Shown here one piece after another: positions 1-6,651 of a DNA stretch of 23,787 nucleotides. The stretch is from Bacteroidales bacterium (GTDB taxonomy: Bacteria; Bacteroidota; Bacteroidia; Bacteroidales; Bacteroidaceae), in contig SFCY01000022.1 of NCBI GenBank assembly GCA_004558865.1, positions 1-23,787 on the forward strand. The letters run 5' to 3'. The stretch's first letter is position 1. Each line of letters begins with the position of its first letter. The notes under the pieces are model-generated. The model was not told where the DNA came from, did not search any database, and worked only from the letters and a program-made list of their open reading frames with translations. The position numbers and the translations under genes were made by a program.

Positions 1-121
1 CCCCTACAATGGCAGAGGGTCTAAGCCCTTGGCGCTGGCACAAAGGGGTTTTCTTGGTTTTGGTTTTAAAAACTAAAATGCACTGGATTTGTCGGGTGCA
101 ACGATATTTTCTGGTACACCA

Positions 122-220
122 TATTGAACATCCTAATTCGTTGATGACCTGCGACACATACTCTGTGTTGGAGCCTACAGCTTCGGCGAGCTTCTGCAGG
201 CTGATTTCCGTGTCGCTGAT
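122..220 (-). pseudogene. Remnant of an AraC-type helix-turn-helix regulator
   Basis: Read on the minus strand from 220 down, the sequence gives ISDTEISLQKLAEAVGSN followed by TEYVSQVINE. This is the pattern of the first helix-turn-helix of AraC-family domains, such as those ending Bacteroidetes hybrid two-component regulators ('LSLQKLAEALGTN..YVSQVIN'). There is no start codon and no partner helix. After VINE the similarity fades (LGCSIWCTRKYR) although the frame stays open for a while, so this is a decayed fragment. The homology stops near 218, exactly where the plus-strand Rpn remnant begins. The match is read by eye; a profile search against PF12833 would settle it. Confidence 0.5.
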
Positions 221-346
221 GGCCGAGCAGAGGGGCGCGCAGAAGTCTTGAAAGAGATAGCACGGAAGATGAAACGGGGCGGAATGGACGACAAGCTCAT
301 CATGCAGTTTACAGGCCTCAAGGCAGAGGATATAGCCCTGCTATAA
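218..346 (+). pseudogene. C-terminal remnant of an Rpn-family PD-(D/E)XK nuclease ('transposase')
   Basis: The plus frame ending at the TAA at 344-346 reads DGRAEGRAEVLKEIARKMKR and then GGMDDKLIMQFTGLKAEDIALL. The RAEGRAE repeat, the KEIARKMK helix and the final 'I..FTGL..EDI..L' are the standard tail of Rpn / PD-(D/E)XK nuclease family transposase proteins of Bacteroidales. The nuclease domain, normally about 200 residues upstream, is missing. The frame reaches a stop at 134-136, and the bases before 218 instead resemble an AraC fragment on the other strand. It is therefore a truncated, non-functional piece. Intact relatives are multicopy and linked to recombination. Confidence 0.65.
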
Positions 347-422
347 GGAAGAGCAGCCTGCCCTCTCGACGGCGTACGATCGAAGAGGGATGGCAGCGGC
401 GAAGGAGGGTTCGGAAACAGAA

Positions 423-466
423 ATCCGCTGCAAGGGCCGGGAAAAGCCGGATCCCTTGCAGCGGAT
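423..466 (-). terminator. Strong hairpin, probable terminator of the minus-strand unit
   Basis: Perfect 14-base arms ATCCGCTGCAAGGG (423-436) and its complement (453-466) enclose an inner CCGG...CCGG pair. On the minus strand the hairpin is followed by a T-rich stretch (TTTCTGTTTCC). It lies about 87 bases downstream of the 68-residue gene, the last minus-strand gene before the decayed region. No other gene use is apparent for 347-552. Confidence 0.6.
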
Positions 467-552
467 CATAGTTTCCGCCCTGCCTTAGGATACTATTCAA
501 TAAGAACCAGCGATATCCGCCAACCAACTCCTATCCCATTGCCGTGGATCCT

Positions 553-759
553 TCACCACTGCAAATCGCTGGAATCGTTGTCGAAGGTACCCTTCTTGGC
601 TTCCACTTCATAACCCCCGGGCAAATCACCCTCGATATACTTTATCATCTTGAAGTCGGTATCATTTACCCGCCAAGCGGATGGCTGCATGAGCGGTGTG
701 GGTTGAAAATACATTGCCTCGGACTTGGGGGGAGTATATGGATTCTTTTTCTTGTTCAT
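553..759 (-). CDS. Small conserved-type protein (68 aa), function unknown
   Basis: The 68-residue product begins MNKKKNPYTPPKSEAMYFQP and ends DNDSSDLQW. It has no signal peptide, membrane segment or known domain. In style (Lys-rich start, 'Y.PP..EAM', acidic stretch, final Trp) it resembles the short uncharacterised proteins often found beside secreted-protein genes in Prevotella; that resemblance is from memory. The ATG at 757-759 has a perfect AGGAGG on the minus strand (plus positions 768-773) at 8-base spacing, which is unusual in this phylum and argues that the ORF is translated. It starts 16 bases after the 702-residue gene and is almost certainly co-transcribed with it. Function is unknown. 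Confidence 0.6.
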   Translation of the reverse strand: MNKKKNPYTPPKSEAMYFQPTPLMQPSAWRVNDTDFKMIKYIEGDLPGGYEVEAKKGTFDNDSSDLQW

Positions 760-767
760 AAGTCTGT

Positions 768-773
768 CCTCCT
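768..773 (-). promoter_or_regulatory. Consensus Shine-Dalgarno for the 68-aa gene
   Basis: The minus strand reads AGGAGG, then 8 bases, then ATG. Bacteroidetes rarely use Shine-Dalgarno pairing and none of the other genes here shows one this good. It lies inside the 16-base gap after the upstream stop codon. Confidence 0.55.
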
Positions 774-775
774 GA

Positions 776-2884
776 TCATTGTACTGCTATTTTCTTACCA
801 TTCACGATATAGACACCTTTGGGCAAACCATCAAGCGTAGTGGCTCCCCGGCGGACCAGCTGACCATTGGCATTGTAGATGTCAGAGGGCTGGAGCCTGG
901 TGTCGACGAGGTCTTCAAGCCCGGTGGGTAAGGCCCCTTCGGCAATGCCATCGATCGCCAAGGAGACAATATTCGGGGCATTGCCGTTGAAGGTGAACCA
1001 GCAACGGAATCCCTTGACGGGAGTCTCTTTCTTGATATGGTACATATCGCCATGACTCAGAACGTAGGAGCCGGGCGGACATTTAGTATTGACGTAGGTG
1101 CCATGAGCCGTCATTACCCCGTCGGGTGAAGACTCGGGCACGGAGAGATCCGACGGTTTAAGGTCTTTGTAAGAGTGACGTCCGATGTTGTAGAAAGGTC
1201 CATCCACCGTCTCGGCAGTGCCATCGGCCCTGATGGTTACGGAGTTTACAACAGGAGATTGTTGGGGCTTGATGATGTATATGTGTCCCGCCGTCAGAGC
1301 CTTCGGTTTGTCCTCAGAGAGGTTCACCGACGTGAAATCGAGCACAGTGCCGTTGAGAGCGTACAACTGCGCCAGCTGCACTAAATCGCCAAAAGCAGCC
1401 TTCAGCTGGGCGGACGACATGTCGACGGGCAATACCAGCGTGTTCCATTGGTCAGGCGTCATGTTGCGTTTCAGCATCGTGCTGGCGTTGGTTACATGTT
1501 CCTTAACCGAATTCTGATTGTCCAGATAGGCGAGATTATCCTTATCGTCGATGAAGACGACTGGGCTCACGCCGAAAAACTTGAGCTGGAAATTGTCTAT
1601 GGCCACATAGTCCAGATCGTGATGGTAGTTGGGAGAGTAGTCCACGCCGCTCTCTGTCGCTTTGGGCTTGCTGATGCCTATCGTAATGTTGTCGTCGGCA
1701 TGCGCAGAGAAGTACAATTGGTTGAGGTAGTTGCTGCTCTTCTCATAGAATGCCTGACCCGCCTTGAGCCCCTTCGAGTCGTTGCGGGTCTGTATGCTGC
1801 CGCTCGTTTTAAGCGGGAAGTCGGAAAGCGGGAAGTAGGAAGAAGCTTTCTGGAGTTGCACGGCGGTACTGTCCACGACTTTGTTGTTTCTCACGACCTT
1901 AGCATACATATAGGCCGGATTTTCGCCCGCATAGAAGCCCTGGCATTGGATTACGTACCATCCCATGGCCGGAGCAGTGATGTCCGAGTAGGCGAAAAGG
2001 CCCTGTCCCTCGATGGAGACATTGCTGTACATGGCGTTCGTCGCTTTGTCTTTGTCGTTGCCGCCCCCCCACTCCTTTGTCACAACCAGCTTGTTCCAAG
2101 AATCGTTTGTGGTACGGGAATTGCGCCAATCATAACGGTAGTCGGTTCCAGATTCGCCTGTAGACACCTGCGTCCACTTGTCGAAGTCCGTATTATTTAT
2201 GCTGAAGTTCTGGTCGCCCAAGAGGTAGGTGGCATCGGCATCGAACTGGCCAATGTCATCGGCCAACAAGCCTTTCTTCAGATTCTCGATAAGAGCCTGT
2301 TTGGTGACGAGCACCCAATAGCCAGCCGTCCCGGTAGGTTTGGTTGGGGAATAGTCGATTGTAGTGCCGTCAGCGTTGGCCGTCATATAATAGGTCTTGT
2401 CCAAGGTTTGCGACAGTTTGTAGACATACATGTCCTTCGCCGTCCCCGCGACGCGCTTCAGCGTGAATCTGTAGTCCGCATTCCTGTCCATGAAGTAGCC
2501 CCAGTCCGAACTGTTACCGGAGTCGCTGCCGTGGCCTTTGAGTACCAACGAGAGGTAGTTACCCGTCTTATATTCGGAACTGTTGGAGATCTCGCTGTCG
2601 AAGAGATAGGTGCTCCCATTGTTGGTCACTTTGAAGCCTGTGCCCAAATCGGGGAAGCGCAGTATGGCCTGCGTTCCCCATCGGTTGCCATGTATCACAA
2701 ACTTGCCGGTTCCCACATTGAAGAGATAGACAGTAGTCGTAGGATTGAGGTTAGACGGGTCAACACCTTTCCATTTGGAAACGACATCTTGCGCCTGCGC
2801 CGAAAAACAAAACTGGCCAAGCACTGCCAGGAAAAGAACCCTCTTCACGAAGAGAGAGATTTTAAGCAATGATTTTATCTTCAT
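776..2884 (-). CDS. Large secreted protein with Prevotella-type C-terminal tail (702 aa)
   Basis: The start chosen is the ATG at 2884 (MKIKSLLK). A longer reading to 2890 would need a TTG. The N-terminus is a signal peptide (basic MKIK, hydrophobic VLFLAVLGQFCFSA, cleavage near AQA-QD). Next comes a module beginning VYLFNVGTGKFVIHGNRWGT, of a kind repeated in Prevotella secreted proteins. Around residues 465-560 is a segment with MTPDQWNTLVLPVDMSSAQL, also common in this genus. The end (IYNANGQLVR...LPKGVYIVNGKKI) resembles type IX secretion sorting tails ('.YN..G..V......GIY.V...') but lacks a clear full CTD. No catalytic motif was recognised; an adhesin or glycan-binding role is possible but is inference. 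Export to the surface is the most secure statement. It is transcribed from a promoter near 3131-3162 through a ~240-base leader and is followed by the 68-residue gene. Confidence 0.75.
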   Translation of the reverse strand: MKIKSLLKISLFVKRVLFLAVLGQFCFSAQAQDVVSKWKGVDPSNLNPTTTVYLFNVGTGKFVIHGNRWGTQAILRFPDLGTGFKVTNNGSTYLFDSEISNSSEYKTGNYLSLVLKGHGSDSGNSSDWGYFMDRNADYRFTLKRVAGTAKDMYVYKLSQTLDKTYYMTANADGTTIDYSPTKPTGTAGYWVLVTKQALIENLKKGLLADDIGQFDADATYLLGDQNFSINNTDFDKWTQVSTGESGTDYRYDWRNSRTTNDSWNKLVVTKEWGGGNDKDKATNAMYSNVSIEGQGLFAYSDITAPAMGWYVIQCQGFYAGENPAYMYAKVVRNNKVVDSTAVQLQKASSYFPLSDFPLKTSGSIQTRNDSKGLKAGQAFYEKSSNYLNQLYFSAHADDNITIGISKPKATESGVDYSPNYHHDLDYVAIDNFQLKFFGVSPVVFIDDKDNLAYLDNQNSVKEHVTNASTMLKRNMTPDQWNTLVLPVDMSSAQLKAAFGDLVQLAQLYALNGTVLDFTSVNLSEDKPKALTAGHIYIIKPQQSPVVNSVTIRADGTAETVDGPFYNIGRHSYKDLKPSDLSVPESSPDGVMTAHGTYVNTKCPPGSYVLSHGDMYHIKKETPVKGFRCWFTFNGNAPNIVSLAIDGIAEGALPTGLEDLVDTRLQPSDIYNANGQLVRRGATTLDGLPKGVYIVNGKKIAVQ

Positions 2885-3130
2885 AAGCAATAACTGTTAA
2901 TGTCTATGTCATGTTGGCGCAACGACCAAACATGTTTGGGGAAAGTTGCCAAAAAGGTAGAAGTTGGACTCCTAAGCCGTGGATGGCCGGCCACCTGCAT
3001 TGGTAGTCATCGCCAAGCCCATTGGATTGTCAACACTTTCAGCTTTGATGGCGGCTTTCAAGCTGATTCTTATACCCGGCCCTGAGGACACGAGAAGAAT
3101 CTTGAATTACTTTCTTTTTTTCCTCCGCTG
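2885..3130 (-). other. Long 5' leader of the secreted-protein gene
   Basis: About 240 bases separate the inferred start of transcription (near 3124) from the ATG at 2884. On the minus strand an open frame of 34 codons ends at a TAG near 2980 (reading ...SLKAAIKAESVDN then PMGLAMTTNAGGRPSTA). It lacks an initiating ATG at its head and may be chance or a relic. Besides the palindrome at 2926-2939, no known riboswitch was recognised. Confidence 0.4.
2926..2939. promoter_or_regulatory. 14-base perfect palindrome in leader, possible operator
   Basis: CCAAACATGTTTGG is an exact palindrome lying 42 bases upstream of the 702-residue gene's ATG, within its transcribed leader. Its size suits a dimeric regulator site or a small RNA hairpin. 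No regulator can be named. Confidence 0.35.
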
Positions 3131-3162
3131 CAAAGATAACAAAAATGGGACTTATAAGCAAA
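3131..3162 (-). promoter_or_regulatory. Bacteroidetes-type promoter for the secreted-protein gene
   Basis: The minus strand reads TTTG (plus 3159-3162), 20 bases, then TATCTTTG (plus 3131-3138). This matches the TTTG / TAnnTTTG consensus of the Bacteroides primary sigma factor. It predicts a transcript start near 3124. Confidence 0.6.
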
Positions 3163-3211
3163 TTATTTTAAATTATTGTTTATCAAAATAGCCATAATCG
3201 GCCGAGCGGGC

Positions 3212-3242
3212 TTTGGGATTTGAGCTTTTTTGCCTACATTTG
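3212..3242 (+). promoter_or_regulatory. Bacteroidetes-type promoter for the MmeI-like gene
   Basis: TTTG at 3212-3215, a 19-base spacer, then TACATTTG at 3235-3242 fit the consensus exactly. Transcription would begin near 3249, only about 16 bases before the ATG at 3265. It is divergent from the promoter at 3131-3162, with about 50 bases between their -33 boxes. Confidence 0.65.
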
Positions 3243-3264
3243 CAGGTGAAACATTCATCTCCCT

Positions 3265-6174
3265 ATGGACACAGAAAGACAACAGCGCGAGGCAGCCCAA
3301 AAGTTTGCGGCAAGATGGCAGGGCAAAGGCTATGAGAAAGGCGAGAGCCAGCGGTTCTGGCTCGACCTTTTGGGCAGCGTCTTCGGCGTGGAGCGTCCCA
3401 CCGAAGCCGTGGAGTTTGAGGACAAGGTGAGACTGGACAAGACGGCCTTCATCGACGTGATGATTCCCTCTACCCACGTGATGATCGAGCAGAAGAGCTT
3501 GGGCAAGGACCTGCGCAAGCCCATCCGCCAGAGCGACGGCTCGCTGCTCACCCCATTCCAGCAGGCGCAACGCTATTCGGCCGTACTGCCCTATTCGGAA
3601 CGGCCACGGTGGATCGTGACGTGCAACTTCGAGGAGTTTGACGTCTACGACATGGAGAATCCCAACGGAGAGCCGCAGCGCATCCTGCTCAAGGACCTCG
3701 GCAAGGAATACTACCGCCTACAGTTTCTTGTAGATACGGGCAGCGAGCATCTGAAGAAGGAGATGGAGGTGTCGATGAGGGCCGGCGAGATTGTGGGCCG
3801 CATCTACGACGCGTTCGTCAAACAGTATGACGCCTCCGACCCGCATTCGCTGCGCTATCTCAACATCCTCTGCGTGCGCTTGGTGTTCTGCCTCTACGCC
3901 GAGGACGCTGGCATCTTCGGCCGCCGCGACGTTTTCCACGACTACATGGCCCACTATCCCACAGAGGACATGCGCATGGCTCTGATCAGGCTCTTCGCCG
4001 AGCTGAACACACCGCCCGACCGGCGCAGCAAATACGACAAGCCAGAGTTGGCCGCCTTTCCCTACACCAACGGCGGACTCTTCGCCGAAGAGATAGAAAT
4101 CCCCCAATTCACCGATGAAATCAGGGATGTGCTGCTCCATCACGCCTCGACCGACTTCGACTGGAGCCAAATCTCGCCCACCATCTTCGGCGGCGTGTTT
4201 GAGAGCACGCTCAACCCCGACACGCGGCGCAAGGGCGGCATGCACTACACCTCCATAGAGAATATCCACAAGGTGATCGACCCGCTGTTTCTCGACAGCC
4301 TCGGCCACGAGTTCTCCATGCTGGTGGAGACAAGCAACGTGAGGACGCGCCTGCGCAAGCTCCACGATTTCCAAGACAAGCTCGCCTCGCTCACATTCCT
4401 CGACCCGGCCTGCGGCTCGGGCAACTTCCTCACGGAGACCTACCTTTCGCTGCGCCGCTTGGAGAACAAAGTGATCAAGGCCATCTACACCTACGAGCCA
4501 CTTCCCGCCTTTGAGAATCCCATCAAGGTGAGCATCAACCAGTTCTACGGCATCGAGATCAACGACTTCGCCGTCACCGTGGCCACCACGGCCCTATGGA
4601 TCAGCGAGAGCCAGATGATGGCCGAGACGGAGCGCATCATCCACCACGACATCGACTTCCTGCCCTTGAAGAGCTACGCCAACATCCGCGAGGGCAACGC
4701 GCTGAGGATGGACTGGGACATCATGGAACTGCCCGACGACACGCCCACCATCCGCGCCAAGAAGACGTATCTCATCATGGAGACCGAGCCAGACGCGGCC
4801 AACGAGCAGATGGCGGAATACGACAGCATCAACCTCATCACCTCGTCGCAGCAGCTGGGTCCCAAGCCCTGCATGAGGAAGCGCGTGGAATACGACTACA
4901 TCATCGGCAACCCGCCGTTTGTGGGCGCCCGCCTGATGTCGGAGACGCAAAAGGACGACATGGCATACGTCTTCGGCGGCGGCTGGAGGAATCTGGGCAA
5001 CATCGACTATGTTGGCGCATGGTATCTGAAGGCCGTGAGGCTGATGCGCCAACATCCCCAATGCCGCGCCGCGCTCGTCTCCACCAACAGCGTGACACAG
5101 GGCGAGCAGGTGGCCAACCTCTGGGCGCCCCTCATAGGGATGGGGGCAGAGATTGATTTCGCCCACCGCACATTCCGATGGGACAGCGAGGCCTCGCAGA
5201 AGGCACACGTGCATGTGGTGGTCGTGGGCTTCAGCGTTGGCAACCACAGCGAGGTGAAGCGAATCTTTGACAATGGAAAGGCAAGCGAAGCCAAGCACAT
5301 CAATCCCTACCTCATCGACGCTCCCGACACCTTCATCTACAGCCGAAGCCGTCCGCTTTGCCACGTGCCCGACATCGGCATCGGCAACAAGCCCATCGAC
5401 GGCGGCAACTACCTCTTCGAAGAGGAGGAGATGGAAGAGTTTGTGAAGAGAGAACCCAAGTCGCGGCCTCTTTTCCATCCATGGTATGGCTCGGTGGAGT
5501 TCATCCATCAGAAACCCCGCTATTGCCTGTGGCTCGGCGACTCCACGCCGAGGGAAATCAACGACATGCCACTCTGCAAGCAGCGGGTGGAGAACGTGCG
5601 CCAACTCCGATTGGCAAGCAAGAGCGAGGGCACACGCCGACTGGCCGACCGCCCCACACGCTTCCATGTGGAGAACATGCCCGAGGGCGACTCCATCATC
5701 ATACCGTCAACATCCTCTGAGAGGCGGAAATATGTTCCAATGGGATTCATCCACCAAGGAACATTCGCCAGCAATGCCGTGCACCTCATTCCCAACGCCA
5801 CGCTCTACCATTTCGGCGTGTTGGAGAGCAATGTCCACATGGCATGGATGCGGGTGGTGTGTGGACGATTGAAGAGCGACTACCGCTATTCGAAAGACAT
5901 CGTATACAACAACTTCCCGTGGCCAGCGCCCACCGACAGCCAACGCGAGGAGATTGAGCGCACGGCGCAGGGGATTCTCGACGCACGGGCAAAATTCCCT
6001 GACAGCAGCTTGGCCGACCTCTACGACCCCACAACCATGCCCTACGACCTGTTGCAGGCCCACCGACTCAACGACCGGGCCGTGATGGCGGCCTACGGAT
6101 TCTCCAACCGAATGACCGAAACAGAATGCGTGGCCAAGTTGTTTGAGCGATACACAGACCTGACAAGGAAATAG
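3265..6174 (+). CDS. MmeI-like single-chain restriction enzyme / N6-adenine methyltransferase (969 aa)
   Basis: A fused restriction, modification and recognition protein of the type IIL/IIG (MmeI) kind. An N-terminal PD-(D/E)XK nuclease is visible as D64 (FIDVMIP) and E75-x-K77 (MIEQKS), matching the D-x(9-10)-ExK site of MmeI. The methyltransferase core has motif I DPACGSGNF starting at D380 and motif IV NPPF at 549-552, as in gamma-class N6-adenine enzymes. The following section (about 650-850) should carry the target recognition domain. The end, with LADLYDPTTMP at 916-925 and LNDRAVMAAYG, is the MmeI-type C-terminal helix region. Length is close to MmeI (919). All key residues are present, so it may be active. 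No separate specificity or nuclease gene is next to it, as expected for a stand-alone enzyme. It would cut unmodified foreign DNA and protect the host by one-strand adenine methylation; the recognition sequence cannot be read from here. Confidence 0.9.
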   Translation: MDTERQQREAAQKFAARWQGKGYEKGESQRFWLDLLGSVFGVERPTEAVEFEDKVRLDKTAFIDVMIPSTHVMIEQKSLGKDLRKPIRQSDGSLLTPFQQAQRYSAVLPYSERPRWIVTCNFEEFDVYDMENPNGEPQRILLKDLGKEYYRLQFLVDTGSEHLKKEMEVSMRAGEIVGRIYDAFVKQYDASDPHSLRYLNILCVRLVFCLYAEDAGIFGRRDVFHDYMAHYPTEDMRMALIRLFAELNTPPDRRSKYDKPELAAFPYTNGGLFAEEIEIPQFTDEIRDVLLHHASTDFDWSQISPTIFGGVFESTLNPDTRRKGGMHYTSIENIHKVIDPLFLDSLGHEFSMLVETSNVRTRLRKLHDFQDKLASLTFLDPACGSGNFLTETYLSLRRLENKVIKAIYTYEPLPAFENPIKVSINQFYGIEINDFAVTVATTALWISESQMMAETERIIHHDIDFLPLKSYANIREGNALRMDWDIMELPDDTPTIRAKKTYLIMETEPDAANEQMAEYDSINLITSSQQLGPKPCMRKRVEYDYIIGNPPFVGARLMSETQKDDMAYVFGGGWRNLGNIDYVGAWYLKAVRLMRQHPQCRAALVSTNSVTQGEQVANLWAPLIGMGAEIDFAHRTFRWDSEASQKAHVHVVVVGFSVGNHSEVKRIFDNGKASEAKHINPYLIDAPDTFIYSRSRPLCHVPDIGIGNKPIDGGNYLFEEEEMEEFVKREPKSRPLFHPWYGSVEFIHQKPRYCLWLGDSTPREINDMPLCKQRVENVRQLRLASKSEGTRRLADRPTRFHVENMPEGDSIIIPSTSSERRKYVPMGFIHQGTFASNAVHLIPNATLYHFGVLESNVHMAWMRVVCGRLKSDYRYSKDIVYNNFPWPAPTDSQREEIERTAQGILDARAKFPDSSLADLYDPTTMPYDLLQAHRLNDRAVMAAYGFSNRMTETECVAKLFERYTDLTRK

Positions 6175-6175
6175 A

Positions 6176-6220
6176 AGCATAAAGGCATTGGCGGGAATCG
6201 TCCGTCAATGCCTTTATGCT
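6176..6220. terminator. Strong hairpin between convergent genes, likely bidirectional terminator
   Basis: Perfect 15-base arms AGCATAAAGGCATTG (6176-6190) and complement (6206-6220) with a 15-base loop begin two bases after the MmeI-like stop codon and end 25 bases before the crcB stop. On the minus strand the stem is followed by TTCTATTTCC, so termination of the crcB transcript is the better-supported direction. Confidence 0.65.
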
Positions 6221-6245
6221 GAAGGTGGCGCGCAGCAATTATGCA

Positions 6246-6617
6246 TTATGCGTTGGCAAGGTAGCGTCCACCCGCAAAGGCGGCAAAGCCCAAGAACAGG
6301 CTTGCGCCAAGATAAGCGCAGAGCAGGATGTAATCGCCATTGCGCAGCAACGTGGCGTTCTCGCTCATAAAGGTGGAGAAGGTGGTGAAGCCTCCGCAGA
6401 AGCCCGTCACCAGCACAAGCCGCATCGACGGCGTGAGCCAACGGCTTTGGGTGTCCCAAGCCGACAACAAGCCAATGAGGAAACAGCCCACGATGTTCAC
6501 CGTGAGCGTCCCCAAAGACGTGGATGGACCGAAAAGGGCTTTCATGGCCTGTGATATAGCGTAGCGCGAGCTGCCTCCAAGGAAGCTGCCCAAACCAACG
6601 ATGATGAAGTCTTTCAT
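6246..6617 (-). CDS. crcB: Fluoride ion channel CrcB/FluC (123 aa)
   Basis: A small inner-membrane channel that exports fluoride as a dual-topology dimer. Four hydrophobic segments are visible (about 3-22, 33-54, 65-85, 96-117). Family motifs present are GSFLGGSSRY (10-19), LTVNIVGCFLIG with the conserved Asn41, and TGFCGGFTTFSTF (71-83), which carries the phenylalanines lining the pore and the central sodium site. Length is typical. The start is the ATG at 6617; an upstream TTG at 6632 is not needed. It begins 34 bases after the GH92 stop and is probably read through from that gene. That leaves no room for a crcB fluoride riboswitch directly upstream, so fluoride control here, if any, is not at this position. 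Confidence 0.93.
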   Translation of the reverse strand: MKDFIIVGLGSFLGGSSRYAISQAMKALFGPSTSLGTLTVNIVGCFLIGLLSAWDTQSRWLTPSMRLVLVTGFCGGFTTFSTFMSENATLLRNGDYILLCAYLGASLFLGFAAFAGGRYLANA

Positions 6618-6651
6618 TGTCTTTTGTAACAAGCAAATTCACTGATGAAGT

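Noticed and set aside
1448..2872. A 474-codon open frame on the plus strand
   Set aside because: It is antisense to the secreted-protein gene, whose signal peptide and modular composition are clear; the plus reading has no recognisable features.
6618..6651. Fluoride riboswitch upstream of crcB
   Set aside because: Only 34 bases separate crcB from the GH92 stop, too little for the motif, and no matching structure is visible.
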